From: Ralstonia soli
Lineage (GTDB): Bacteria; Pseudomonadota; Gammaproteobacteria; Burkholderiales; Burkholderiaceae
Reading direction: 5' to 3'
Assembly (NCBI RefSeq): GCF_023955655.1
Contig: NZ_JAMXHT010000002.1
Coordinates: 310,001-374,000, forward strand
DNA length: 64,000 nucleotides
Shown here: positions 17,715 through 26,969 of the stretch, piece after piece
How the letters are laid out: each line of letters opens with the position of its first letter
Numbering within the stretch: the first letter of the stretch is position 1
Program-made: the position numbers and the translations under genes
Notes under the pieces: model-generated
The model's database searches: none
Told to the model about the DNA's origin: nothing
The model's input: only the letters and a program-made list of their open reading frames with translations

Positions 17715-19538
17715 ATGAACAGATTGACGGCGCGGCGCGCGATTGCATTCGCGGCGCTCATCGCGTGCGGCAGTGCGCACGCAGTTGAATTTTCGCTGTC
17801 CGATGACAGCATCAAGGGCTCGTGGGTCACCAACCTGACGGCGGGCGGCGGGGTTCGCACCAAGAGCCCGAGCTGCTCGCTCACGGGTGACCCGAACCGG
17901 TACGGCTGCGGTGCATCGGCCAATGTCGACCAGTGGGGCTTCGGCGACATGGGCGACCTGAACTACCGCAAAGGTCAGGCGTTTTCCACCTATGTCAGCG
18001 CGACGAGCGAGCTGCTGCTCTCGATGCCGAGCCAGGGCCTGAAGTTTCTGGCACGCGGCACCGCGTACTACGATTTCCTGGCCGCCAGCACCGCGCGCAC
18101 GCCGCTGTCGAGCGATGCGAAGGCGCAGATTGCGCAGAACGCCCAGCTGCTCGATTTCTGGGGCGAGAAGGACTTCCACATCGGCGATCAATCGGCGCAC
18201 GTCCGCCTGGGCAACCAGGTCATCAACTGGGGTGAGAGCTACTTCGCATCGGGCGGTATCAACGCGACCAACTCGGTCGATATCCAGAAGCTGTTGATCC
18301 CGGGCACGCAGCTCAAGCAGGCGCTGCTGCCGGCGCCAATGGTGAGCTTTGCCACCGGCATCGCACCGGGGCTGAGCACCGAGGCGTACTACCAGTTCCA
18401 GTGGAACGGCAACCGCTATCCGGCGGTCGGCAGCTACTGGTCGGTGACGAACAACTTCGGGCGGGGCGCGGTACCAACCACGCTCAACAGCAACAACCCG
18501 AACGTGGGTGGCGTGGATGCCGGCACCATCGCCGGGCCGAACAGCCACGATTCGAACACCCTTGCTTCGGTCAACAACGGCCTGGTCAATGGTGCGTATG
18601 CGGGGCCGCCGTATAACTCATTCGGCGTGCCGATCTCGGTCGCGCTGCCGACGAACACGAAGCCGCAGTTTGGCGTGAAGTTCAACTACAAGCCGCAGTC
18701 GGTCGATGTGAACCTCGGCTTCTACTACGAGAACTACACCGACAAGGCGCCCGTGCTGTCGACGCTGGCCGATGGCACCAACCGCTGGCAGTACCTGCAA
18801 AACCGCCAGCTGTATGGCGTCAGCGCCAACTTCTCGGTGGGCGACTGGGCGATTGGTACGGAGCTGTCTTACCGCCCGCGTGATGCCGTGTCGCTGTCGA
18901 GCTGCTATGGCGCGGGTGGTCCGCTGGACCTCATCACGAATGGCACGTCCGGGTTCCAGTGCAACCAGTGGGTTGATCGCAAGAAGTTCCAGTACGACAT
19001 CAACGGACAGCTCAACCTCACGCAGAGCGACTACCCGTGGCTGAAGCTGATCAAGGCCGACGTGGCGGTGTTGACGGCGGAACTGACCTGGATCTACTAC
19101 CCGGGCCTGCCATCGAACGGCACCATCACGCGGAACATGAACGGCACCGCCGTGACGCAGGCACCGGCGTCGGGGTACTTCGCGTGGCTGAACAACAACT
19201 CCGGCCTCGGGTATCCGATTGCAGAGTCCAAGGGCACGGCCAGCTCGATGGGAGCCACCATCGACTTCAATTGGACGTATGACGGCACGGTGATTCCGGG
19301 CTGGCAGGTCACGCCTGGCATTACCTACACGCAGTCGCTCTATGGGTACACGCCCACGCTGACGGGCAACTACGCGCAGGGAGCGAAGTCGGCCAACCTG
19401 TACGTGCTGTTCAACCAGAACCCGGCGAAATGGCAGCTGGGGCTGAACTACACCATGTTCTGGGGTGGCCACGAGACGGTCGGTCAGCCGTTCTCCGACC
19501 GCAACTTCATCGGCTTCTTTGCCACGCGCAATTTCTGA
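17715..19538 (+). CDS. DUF1302 outer-membrane beta-barrel protein
   Basis: A 607-residue protein with a signal peptide (cleavage near GSAHA), followed by alternating aromatic/polar strands such as FSTYVSATSELLLSMPSQ and ending in Phe (FFATRNF), typical of an outer-membrane barrel. DUF1302 proteins resemble porins or channel proteins and travel with DUF1329 in degraders of hydrophobic compounds. It probably forms the outer-membrane part of the module encoded at 16278-23004. Its own transport substrate is unknown. Confidence 0.82.
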   Translation: MNRLTARRAIAFAALIACGSAHAVEFSLSDDSIKGSWVTNLTAGGGVRTKSPSCSLTGDPNRYGCGASANVDQWGFGDMGDLNYRKGQAFSTYVSATSELLLSMPSQGLKFLARGTAYYDFLAASTARTPLSSDAKAQIAQNAQLLDFWGEKDFHIGDQSAHVRLGNQVINWGESYFASGGINATNSVDIQKLLIPGTQLKQALLPAPMVSFATGIAPGLSTEAYYQFQWNGNRYPAVGSYWSVTNNFGRGAVPTTLNSNNPNVGGVDAGTIAGPNSHDSNTLASVNNGLVNGAYAGPPYNSFGVPISVALPTNTKPQFGVKFNYKPQSVDVNLGFYYENYTDKAPVLSTLADGTNRWQYLQNRQLYGVSANFSVGDWAIGTELSYRPRDAVSLSSCYGAGGPLDLITNGTSGFQCNQWVDRKKFQYDINGQLNLTQSDYPWLKLIKADVAVLTAELTWIYYPGLPSNGTITRNMNGTAVTQAPASGYFAWLNNNSGLGYPIAESKGTASSMGATIDFNWTYDGTVIPGWQVTPGITYTQSLYGYTPTLTGNYAQGAKSANLYVLFNQNPAKWQLGLNYTMFWGGHETVGQPFSDRNFIGFFATRNF

Positions 19539-19557
19539 CCCTAGGCACACGACGGAA

Positions 19558-19588
19558 GCACGCGCCCGGCAACGTGCAGGGCGCGTGC
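19558..19588 (+). other. perfect 10-bp stem hairpin between DUF1302 and RND genes
   Basis: GCACGCGCCC pairs exactly with GGGCGCGTGC across an 11-nt loop. It starts 19 bp after the DUF1302 stop, and no T-run follows. It probably acts as an RNA stabiliser or partial terminator that sets the ratio between the abundant barrel protein and the downstream pump. Confidence 0.5.
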
Positions 19589-19622
19589 GATTGGATGAAT
19601 GGCAAGCAGATAGGGGTATGAC

Positions 19623-21986
19623 GTGCTGAGCCGATTGGTTGAAAAGCTTGAAGCCTTGTTCTTCGGGCATCGTGTGGTCACGCTGTCCGTGATTGCGCTG
19701 TTCACGGCCGTGATGGCCTTTTTCGCGCTGCAATTGCGCATGGATGCGGGGTTCGAGAAGCAGATCCCGATCGGCAACGAGTACGTCCAGACCTTCCAGA
19801 AATACCGCGATGCGCTGTTCGGTGCCAACCGGATCACGGTGGTCGTCAAGGCGCGCAAAGGCACGATCTGGACGCGCGAAGGGCTGGAGCGCCTGTACCA
19901 GGTGACCCAGGCAGTGAGCTACCTGCCCAACGTGGACCGTGGTGGCGTGCAGTCGCTCTGGACGCCGAACGCATTCGTCAACCAGATCACCGAGGATGGC
20001 TTTCGCGCTGATCCGATCATCGACGGCACGATCACGCCCGAGGCGCTAACGAGCAAGAACATCGAGTCCATCCAGCAGGCAACGGCGGCGGGTGGCTATG
20101 TGGGCGTGCTGGTCTCACGCGACCAGACCAGCGCGATGGTGACCGCCGAACTCAACGAGCGCGACGCCAACGGCAGTGCACTCGACTATGTGGCGTTCAA
20201 CCGCATCCTGGAAGACAAGCTGCGCAAGCCCTATGAGGACGCGGATTTCCAGGTGCAGATCATCGGCTTTGCCAAGCAGATCGGCGACATTGCGGACGGT
20301 GCCTCCGGGGTGCTGATCTTCTGCGTGCTGGCGCTGCTGCTGACCGCCGGTGCGGTGTACTGGTACAGCCAGTCGGTTCGCTTCACAATCCTCCCGATCG
20401 TGTGTTCGCTCACCTCGCTGGTGTGGCAGTTCGGCACGCTGCGCCTGCTCGGCTTCGGGCTGGACCCGCTGGCCGTGCTGGTGCCATTCCTGGTGTTTGC
20501 CATTGGCGTTTCGCACGGCATTCAGCAGATCAACTACATCGTGCGCGAGCTGTCGCATGGTCGCAGTTCGGAAGAGGCCGCGCGGCATAGCTTCAGCGGC
20601 CTGCTGATTCCGGGCACGCTCGCGCTGGTGACGGCGTTCGTCTCCTTCATCACGCTGCTGCTGATTCCCATCCCGATGGTGCGGGAGCTAGCGATCACCG
20701 CGTCACTGGGCGTTGGCTACAAGATCATCACCAACCTGGTGATGCTGCCGGTGGTGGCATCGTGCATGCACTTTACCAAGGCGTATGCAGACAGCGCGCT
20801 GGTCGCCCGCGAGCGCCGCGCACGCTGGCTGAAGACACTGGCACGCGTTGCTGAGCCCCGCAATGCCGTGCTTACGCTTGCAGTGACGGCTGTGGTGTTC
20901 GGGGTGGCAGCGTGGCAGAGCCGCGACCGCGTGGTCGGCACCCTGCAGCCGGGTGCGCCTGAACTGCGTGCGGACTCCCGCTTCAACCAGGACGCCGTGT
21001 CGATTGCCCGCAGCTACGACATTGGCCTGGACTGGCTGACCGTCGTGTTCGAAGCCCCCAAGTCAGACGACTGCACCGACCCGCGCATCGGCGGCTTTGA
21101 AGACGGCTTTGCCGCATCGATGAAGCATGTGCCGGGCGTGGTCTCCATCAGCTCGTACTCGCAGATGCTGCGCACGTATAGCGAGGGCTACAACGAAGGC
21201 AACCCGAAGATGTCGGTCATCCCGATCGACCCGGTCAACTATGCCGCGCTGAGCGCTGAGATCAACCGCGTGCGCGGGTACATGACGAAGGACTGCAAGA
21301 TGACCGCTGTCCACCTGTTCCTGACCGACCACAAGGCGTCCACCATCAACGGCGTGATCGATGCGGTCAAGGCTTACGGTGCGGTCAATCATCTGGATGG
21401 CCTGAAGATCCGCCTCGCGGCAGGCAATGCCGGCGTGCTGGCCGCCACCAACGACGAAGTGGCGCGCAGCGAGCTGCCGATGATGCTGTACGTGTATGCC
21501 GCGATCATCATTCTGGTGCTGCTGGCCTATCGCGATTTCCGCGCGGTGATTGCTTGCTGCCTGCCGCTGACGGTGGCCACGTTCATTGGCTACTGGTTCA
21601 TGAAGGAGCTGGAGATCGGCCTGACCGTGGCAACGCTGCCAGTGATGGTGCTGGCCGTGGGTATCGGCGTTGACTACGCGTTCTACATCTACAACCGGCT
21701 GCAACTGCATCTGGCGAATGACGTGCCCATCGTCAAGGCGGTCGAGCAATCGATCCTGGAAGTGGGCGTGGCCACCATCTTCACGGCGATCACGCTGGCG
21801 GTGGGCGTGGCAACGTGGAGTTTTTCCGCGCTCAAGTTCCAGGCCGACATGGGCAAGCTGCTGGCGTTCATGTTTGTGGTGAACCTGGTGATGGCCATGA
21901 CGGCGTTGCCGGCACTGGCGGTTCTGCTTGCACGGGTATTCCCCCGCAGCAAGGCCGTCAAGAGCTCCAGCCTGTTCAGCCACTAA
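19623..21986 (+). CDS. RND/MMPL-type inner-membrane transporter
   Basis: A 787-residue RND superfamily protein with two repeated halves, each with a large periplasmic loop followed by a membrane bundle. The bundle segments include AVLVPFLVFAIGVSHGIQQI in the first half and VMVLAVGIGVDYAFYIYN, with the MMPL Gly-x-Asp-Tyr signature, in the second. MMPL/HpnN-like members move lipids or other hydrophobic molecules. The start is GTG 19623. It lies between the DUF1302 barrel and the Ycf48-like gene and is likely the energised part of that envelope module. Confidence 0.86.
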   Translation: MLSRLVEKLEALFFGHRVVTLSVIALFTAVMAFFALQLRMDAGFEKQIPIGNEYVQTFQKYRDALFGANRITVVVKARKGTIWTREGLERLYQVTQAVSYLPNVDRGGVQSLWTPNAFVNQITEDGFRADPIIDGTITPEALTSKNIESIQQATAAGGYVGVLVSRDQTSAMVTAELNERDANGSALDYVAFNRILEDKLRKPYEDADFQVQIIGFAKQIGDIADGASGVLIFCVLALLLTAGAVYWYSQSVRFTILPIVCSLTSLVWQFGTLRLLGFGLDPLAVLVPFLVFAIGVSHGIQQINYIVRELSHGRSSEEAARHSFSGLLIPGTLALVTAFVSFITLLLIPIPMVRELAITASLGVGYKIITNLVMLPVVASCMHFTKAYADSALVARERRARWLKTLARVAEPRNAVLTLAVTAVVFGVAAWQSRDRVVGTLQPGAPELRADSRFNQDAVSIARSYDIGLDWLTVVFEAPKSDDCTDPRIGGFEDGFAASMKHVPGVVSISSYSQMLRTYSEGYNEGNPKMSVIPIDPVNYAALSAEINRVRGYMTKDCKMTAVHLFLTDHKASTINGVIDAVKAYGAVNHLDGLKIRLAAGNAGVLAATNDEVARSELPMMLYVYAAIIILVLLAYRDFRAVIACCLPLTVATFIGYWFMKELEIGLTVATLPVMVLAVGIGVDYAFYIYNRLQLHLANDVPIVKAVEQSILEVGVATIFTAITLAVGVATWSFSALKFQADMGKLLAFMFVVNLVMAMTALPALAVLLARVFPRSKAVKSSSLFSH

Positions 21987-21999
21987 GCGAGGGATCACG

Positions 22000-23004
22000 A
22001 TGAAAGCCAATACGTTGAAGACGGCCATTCGCCTGATTCCCGTTGTTGCCGCCCTGCAACTGGCGCATGTCGCCGGCGCGCAGGAGCAGGCCAGCGCCGT
22101 CCCGGGCACGCTAGCCCTGAAGCTGAATGCCGCCAAGGTGCGTGCCGATGCCACGCAGAACATGATGCTCGGCGCCGCGCTGGCCGGCTCGCGCATCGTG
22201 GCGGTGGGCGAGCACGGTGTGGTCCTGCTGTCTGACGACAATGGCGCGCATTTCCGCCAGGCCAAAGGCGTGCCGTCGGATTCGACGTTGACGTCTGTCA
22301 CCTTTGTCGATGCCAAGCACGGCTGGGCGGCGGGGCACTGGGGCGTCATCCTCAAGACCGACGATGGCGGAGAGACGTGGGCCTTGCAGCGCTCCGATAC
22401 CACGGTTGATCAGCCGGTGTTCTCCATCGCCTTCCGGGATGCACAGCACGGCTGGGCCGTCGGCCTGTGGTCATTACTGTTGAGCACCGACGACGGCGGG
22501 CATACGTGGAAACGCCAGACGCTTGATGCGGGCAAGGGTACGGGAGCCGGCAAAAGTGGCCTGAACCTGTATGCCGTGTTCATGGGGGCGCAGCAGGATC
22601 TCTACATTGCCGGTGAACAGGGCACCGTGTTCAAGTCGGCCGACAACGGCGGGTCGTGGCAGGCAACGCAGACCGGCTACAAGGGCACGTTGTGGAGTGG
22701 CACGGTTTCGGCAGATCGTGTGCTCTACGTGGGTGGCTTGCGCGGCAACCTGTTTGCCAGCCACGACGGTGGTGCGACATGGCAGTCGATGCCCTCCGGC
22801 GCGGGCGATTCCATCACCGACTTGAAGTCGACGCCGCAGGGCGTGGTGGGCGTCGCGCTCGACGGCAGCGTCACGCAACTCAAAGCGGGGCAGTCGGGTT
22901 TCGTGGCACGCCGGTTGCCAGGGCATGACGTGCTGACGGCGCTGGTGGTCGCTCCCAACGGCTCGACCGTCCTGTTCTCCAAGGACGGCGTGGTCGCCAG
23001 ATAA
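22000..23004 (+). CDS. Ycf48/HCF136-like beta-propeller, exported
   Basis: A 334-residue protein with a signal peptide (cleavage near VAGA) and repeated BNR/Asp-box-like blades such as VLLSDDNGAHFRQ, ILKTDDGGETWALQ and VFKSADNGGSWQA. This is the fold of the photosystem II assembly factor Ycf48; the heterotroph relatives have no known function but recur beside RND/DUF1302/DUF1329 genes. ATG 22000 is 13 bp after the RND stop. It probably acts in the periplasm as an assembly or adaptor subunit. Confidence 0.82.
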   Translation: MKANTLKTAIRLIPVVAALQLAHVAGAQEQASAVPGTLALKLNAAKVRADATQNMMLGAALAGSRIVAVGEHGVVLLSDDNGAHFRQAKGVPSDSTLTSVTFVDAKHGWAAGHWGVILKTDDGGETWALQRSDTTVDQPVFSIAFRDAQHGWAVGLWSLLLSTDDGGHTWKRQTLDAGKGTGAGKSGLNLYAVFMGAQQDLYIAGEQGTVFKSADNGGSWQATQTGYKGTLWSGTVSADRVLYVGGLRGNLFASHDGGATWQSMPSGAGDSITDLKSTPQGVVGVALDGSVTQLKAGQSGFVARRLPGHDVLTALVVAPNGSTVLFSKDGVVAR

Positions 23005-23152
23005 GGCGCTCGCTGCCGCAGACACAGGCAACTTCTCCCTCTAGTGCATCGCACGCGGTCTGGCGCGGGGGAAGACGCGTCCCGGCATTGTCCACCGCAC
23101 GACTGCTTTCGACAGACCACTCGCACGCCAACTCAGGCCGGAGCGCTGAACG

Positions 23153-24535
23153 ATGGAACATCAATACGGGCAGGTTGTCTCCGGGTTGCCGGAAGCAGCG
23201 GTGGCCACTCAACAGGAAGGCGACGGAAGCGTCCCCCGAACCGGTTTGAAATGGGTGAACGTGGCGGGGTTGGGCGTTGCCTTTGCGGTGTCCGGCAACT
23301 TCTCCGGCTGGAACATGGGGCTGGGCATCGGCGGCTGGGGCGGTATGCTCCTGGCTGCGCTGCTGATGGCGTGTTTCTACCTGTGCCTCGTGCAGTGCGT
23401 TGCCGAACTGGCGGCGGCTTGCCCCGTTGAAGCCGACGGCATGGATTCGTTCGCCGCCATCGGGCTCGGCAACGGTGGCCGCTTCTTTGCCGGTATCTCG
23501 ATTGCCATGGCGGTCAGCATGTGCGTGGGCGTGGGGGCGTCGTTCATCCAGGCGTATTGCCTGTCCGTATTCGGCGTCGGCGGCTCGCTGTTCAAGATCG
23601 CGCTGATTGCAGCGTTCGTGCTGTTCCAGTTGCGCGGCGCGCGGGAGGCCGTCTTCCTGACCACGGTGGGCGGCTTTTTTTCGGTGGCGGTGCTGGTGTT
23701 CTTCTGTGCCGCCATGGTGCCGGGTTTCTCCTTGGCGGCGCTGTACTCCCATCACGATGGCGTGGCCACCCTGTTGCCCAATGGGATACGCGGGGCGCTT
23801 GAGTGCATCCCCTATGCGCTCTTCATGTTTCTTGGCGTGGAGCAGGCCGCCAACGCGGCGGGCGACATGCACGAGCCGTCAAAGCACCTGCCGAAAGCCA
23901 TCTTTGCAGCGGTGGGGACGGTGGTAACGATCGGCATCTCGGTGCTCATTTTTGCTGCGGGCGGGGGTGTTGAGCGTGTGGCAGCGGCCGACGGCAATCC
24001 GCTGTTCGTTGCGGTGGCCGGTGCAAAGTTTGCCGGTGCTACGGGCGGGATCGAAACGGCGGTGGGCATCGGTTCCATCGTCTCGCTGCTGTCGACCGCC
24101 TTTTCGCTGGTCTATGCGGCATCGCGCCAGTTTTTCTCCCTGGCCAAAGGCGGTTTCCTGCATGGTGGCCTTGCCCGGTTGAACAAACGCGACGTGCCAT
24201 CCAATGCACTGTGGCTGGTGGCGGCGCTGGCGGTGTTGGGCGCGCAGATGGATGCCGACACGGTGCTGGTGTGCTTCATCTTCTGCCTGAACATCTGCAA
24301 CCTGCTCGTCCTGCTGTCCTTCCTTCGGGCGCGTGCCGCCCAACCCGGTCTTGCCCGGCCGTATCGGGCTATCGGTGGCCGCGTCTCCGCAGGCATCGCC
24401 GGGGTGCTGGCGCTTGCCGTCATGGCTGCCTGCGTGCAATTGCAGCCCGCCGCCCTTGAATACGTCGCGCTCGGCTACGGGCTGTGCGCCGTTTATTACC
24501 TTGTCCGCCGTCCACGCCTGCGCAGTGCCCAATAG
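23153..24535 (+). CDS. APC-family amino acid/amine permease
   Basis: A 460-residue, about 12-helix APC transporter. The N-terminus has the typical VAGLGVAFAVSGNFSGWNMG and later IPYALFMFLGVEQAANAAGD; the layout resembles ethanolamine and amino acid permeases. It opens a three-gene set with a phospho-lyase and a kinase, so its substrate is probably an amino alcohol or hydroxy amino acid. The 148-bp gap before it may hold its own promoter. Confidence 0.82.
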   Translation: MEHQYGQVVSGLPEAAVATQQEGDGSVPRTGLKWVNVAGLGVAFAVSGNFSGWNMGLGIGGWGGMLLAALLMACFYLCLVQCVAELAAACPVEADGMDSFAAIGLGNGGRFFAGISIAMAVSMCVGVGASFIQAYCLSVFGVGGSLFKIALIAAFVLFQLRGAREAVFLTTVGGFFSVAVLVFFCAAMVPGFSLAALYSHHDGVATLLPNGIRGALECIPYALFMFLGVEQAANAAGDMHEPSKHLPKAIFAAVGTVVTIGISVLIFAAGGGVERVAAADGNPLFVAVAGAKFAGATGGIETAVGIGSIVSLLSTAFSLVYAASRQFFSLAKGGFLHGGLARLNKRDVPSNALWLVAALAVLGAQMDADTVLVCFIFCLNICNLLVLLSFLRARAAQPGLARPYRAIGGRVSAGIAGVLALAVMAACVQLQPAALEYVALGYGLCAVYYLVRRPRLRSAQ

Positions 24536-24589
24536 CCGCCAGTGTGGTGTACGGCGCTCTTGCTTTTCGATTGCTGGAGATGCATCCGT

Positions 24590-25873
24590 ATGAGTGAAGA
24601 CCTGCTGAACCGCCGCTACCGTCTGGTCGGCAAGGGCGCGCCGCTCTTTTATGAAAAGCCGCTGCATGTGGTGCGCGGGGAGGGCGTGCTGCTGTTCGAT
24701 GCCGATGGCAATGAATACCTCGATGCGTACAACAACGTGCCCGTGGTGGGCCACTGCAATCCCAGGGTTGTGGAGGCGCTCACGCGCCAGGCCGGATTGC
24801 TCAATGTGCATACGCGCTATCTGCACGAGAACCTGCTCGACTATACGGAGCGGCTTACGGCCACGTTCAGCGCGCCGCTCGACATGGCCATCCTCACCTG
24901 CACCGGCAGCGAGGCAAACGACGTGGCGCTGCGCATGGTGCGCGAGCTGACCGGCAAGCGGGGCATCATCTGCTCCAACAGCACGTACCACGGCAACACC
25001 ACGGCGGTCGATGAACTTTCGACGATGTTCCGTGGCGGGAAATCCGAGTCGCCGAATGTGCGTGCCATTCCGTTCCCCGAAACCTACCGCCCGCTGAACG
25101 GCCTGACGGGCGAGGCGCTTGCCGATGCCTACGTCAACGAGGTCCAGGCTGCCATCCGGGCCTTTGAAGAGAGCGGCACCGGTTTCGCCGGCATGCTGGT
25201 CTGCCCGATCTTTGCCAACGAAGGGCTGCCCGATGTGCCTGCCGGCGTCATGCCGCGCATCGCCCGCATCGTGCGTGAGGCTGGCGGCATGCTGATCTTC
25301 GACGAGGTGCAGGCGGGCTTCGGCCGCACGGGCTACATGTGGGGCCATCAGATGATTGGCGTGGAGCCCGACATCGTGACGATGGGCAAGCCCATGGGCA
25401 ATGGCCATCCCATTGCGGGGCTGGTCTCCAGCGCGGACATCATCAACGCGTTCCGCAGCCGCGTGATGTACTTCAACACCTTCGGCGGCAATCCGGTGTC
25501 GTGTGCGGTGGGGCTGGCCGTGCTCGACGTCATCCAGGAGGAGCGCCTGCTCGACAACGTGCGCAACGTGGGCGCGTACGTTGCACAGGGCCTGCGTGAG
25601 CTTAAGCAACGGCACGAAGCCATTGGCGACATCCGCGCGCGCGGCCTGTTCTTTGGCGTGGAGATGGTCTCCGACCGCGCGCGCAAGACGCCTTCGGCCG
25701 AGATGGCCAACATGGTGCTCAACCGGATGCGCGAGAACGGCGTCCTGATCAGCCGTGCGGGCCCGTTCGACAACGTGCTGAAGATGCGGCCGCCGCTGCC
25801 GTTCACCAAGGCACATGCGGACAGGTTGCTGAGCACGCTCGATCAATGCCTGGAGGCCGTCGCCCATGTTTGA
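24590..25873 (+). CDS. class-III aminotransferase-fold PLP enzyme, probable amino-alcohol phosphate phospho-lyase
   Basis: A 427-residue PLP enzyme; the Schiff-base Lys is K267 in VTMGKPMGNGHP. Segments such as AYNNVPVVGHCNPRVVEAL, LNVHTRYLHENLLDY and YFNTFGGNPVSCAVGLAVLD recall the ethanolamine-phosphate and phosphohydroxylysine phospho-lyases (ETNPPL/PHYKPL) more than true transaminases. These release phosphate and ammonia and leave an aldehyde. The gene overlaps the APH-fold kinase by 8 bp, as expected for a kinase/phospho-lyase pair. The subfamily call is from memory and should be tested by phylogeny; a transaminase remains possible. Confidence 0.78.
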   Translation: MSEDLLNRRYRLVGKGAPLFYEKPLHVVRGEGVLLFDADGNEYLDAYNNVPVVGHCNPRVVEALTRQAGLLNVHTRYLHENLLDYTERLTATFSAPLDMAILTCTGSEANDVALRMVRELTGKRGIICSNSTYHGNTTAVDELSTMFRGGKSESPNVRAIPFPETYRPLNGLTGEALADAYVNEVQAAIRAFEESGTGFAGMLVCPIFANEGLPDVPAGVMPRIARIVREAGGMLIFDEVQAGFGRTGYMWGHQMIGVEPDIVTMGKPMGNGHPIAGLVSSADIINAFRSRVMYFNTFGGNPVSCAVGLAVLDVIQEERLLDNVRNVGAYVAQGLRELKQRHEAIGDIRARGLFFGVEMVSDRARKTPSAEMANMVLNRMRENGVLISRAGPFDNVLKMRPPLPFTKAHADRLLSTLDQCLEAVAHV

Positions 25874-26930
25874 GCCACCCGTCCAACACGATCAGGCGCT
25901 GGAGATCCTGCGGCGGCTGGCCCATTCGGCCTTCCGGCACTGGGGCCTTGAGCCCGCAGAACTCAGCCTTATCAAGTTTCGTGAGAACGCGGTGTTCAAG
26001 GTCGTGACCCAGCATGGGGAGCGCTTCGCCTTGCGCATCCATCGCGGCGGCTATCACTGCGATCGCGCGCTGGATTCCGAGCTGCAATGGATGGCGGCCT
26101 TGCAGCGCGCGGGGTTCGACGTTCCCACGATCGTGCCCACCGTGGACGGCCGTCTCTTCGCCACGGACAGCGTGGAAGGGCTTGCCGCGCCCTTGCAGGT
26201 GGACGTGTTTGAATGGATCGAGGGTCATCAGCTCGGCACCTCCGAGAACGGGCTGGGCGACGACCTGCAGAACATCGAGGCCACGTATCGCACGGTCGGC
26301 AATCTGGCGGCACGCCTGCACAATCACGCCGCGTCGTGGACGTTGCCCGGGGGCTTCCAGCGGCACGCGTGGGACAGGGATGGTCTGGTGGGCGAGCAGC
26401 CGTTCTGGGGGCGCTTCTGGGAGCTGGAGGCGCTGTCCGCGCAGCAGCGGAGCCTGTTGATCGAGGCGCGCGACCTGGTCCGGCAGGAAATGCTGAGCCT
26501 GGCCGGTACCGCCGACATGGCCCAGTGCTACGGCCTCATCCACGCGGATTTCGTGCCCGAGAATCTGTTCGTGTCAGGCGGCCAGGTGCGCTTGCTGGAT
26601 TTCGACGACGCCGGCTTTGGCTGGCACCTGTTTGAACTGGCGACGGCGCTGTACTTCATCCAGAACGATCCGAACTACCCCACCGCCAAGGCGGCGCTGG
26701 TTGCGGGATATCGTGAGCATCGCGATCTGCCGGATGCGCTGCTCGACAAGCTGCCGGTGTTCATGATGGCGCGCGGCTTTACCTACTTGGGGTGGGTGCA
26801 TACGCGGCCGGGCTCGGAGGAGGGCAAGGCGCTGGCGCCTTACCTGATCGACCTGGCGTGCCGGTTTGCCGAGCGGTTTGTCGGGCGCGGGCAGGACATG
26901 GTGGCGCCGGTGGAGGTGCCTGCAGGTTGA
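25866..26930 (+). CDS. APH-family small-molecule kinase (hydroxylysine/amino-alcohol kinase-like)
   Basis: A 354-residue aminoglycoside phosphotransferase-fold kinase. The catalytic motif HADFVPEN (H226, D228, N232) and the Mg-binding LLDFDD (D245) are intact. It is translationally coupled to the PLP enzyme. Relatives include hydroxylysine kinase and homoserine kinase-like proteins. With the permease and phospho-lyase it would phosphorylate an imported amino alcohol, which the phospho-lyase then cleaves. Antibiotic resistance is unlikely in this setting. Confidence 0.8.
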   Translation: MFEPPVQHDQALEILRRLAHSAFRHWGLEPAELSLIKFRENAVFKVVTQHGERFALRIHRGGYHCDRALDSELQWMAALQRAGFDVPTIVPTVDGRLFATDSVEGLAAPLQVDVFEWIEGHQLGTSENGLGDDLQNIEATYRTVGNLAARLHNHAASWTLPGGFQRHAWDRDGLVGEQPFWGRFWELEALSAQQRSLLIEARDLVRQEMLSLAGTADMAQCYGLIHADFVPENLFVSGGQVRLLDFDDAGFGWHLFELATALYFIQNDPNYPTAKAALVAGYREHRDLPDALLDKLPVFMMARGFTYLGWVHTRPGSEEGKALAPYLIDLACRFAERFVGRGQDMVAPVEVPAG

Positions 26931-26940
26931 CCGGACTGGA

Positions 26941-26955
26941 CGGCTCGCCGAGCCG
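26941..26955. terminator. short hairpin between convergent kinase and catC genes
   Basis: CGGCTC and GAGCCG flank a 3-nt loop. It lies in the 39-bp gap between two convergent genes, and neither strand has a T-run. It is a weak candidate for a shared terminator. Confidence 0.3.
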
Positions 26956-26969
26956 CCCGGCTTGGCCTG

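Noticed and set aside
23879-25867. 662-codon minus-strand frame across the permease and PLP enzyme
   Set aside because: Antisense to genes with clear motifs; composition His/Arg/Val-rich, typical of shadow frames.
25866-26930. Aminoglycoside resistance
   Set aside because: The APH fold is shared with metabolic kinases; coupling to a phospho-lyase-like enzyme and permease makes a resistance role unlikely.
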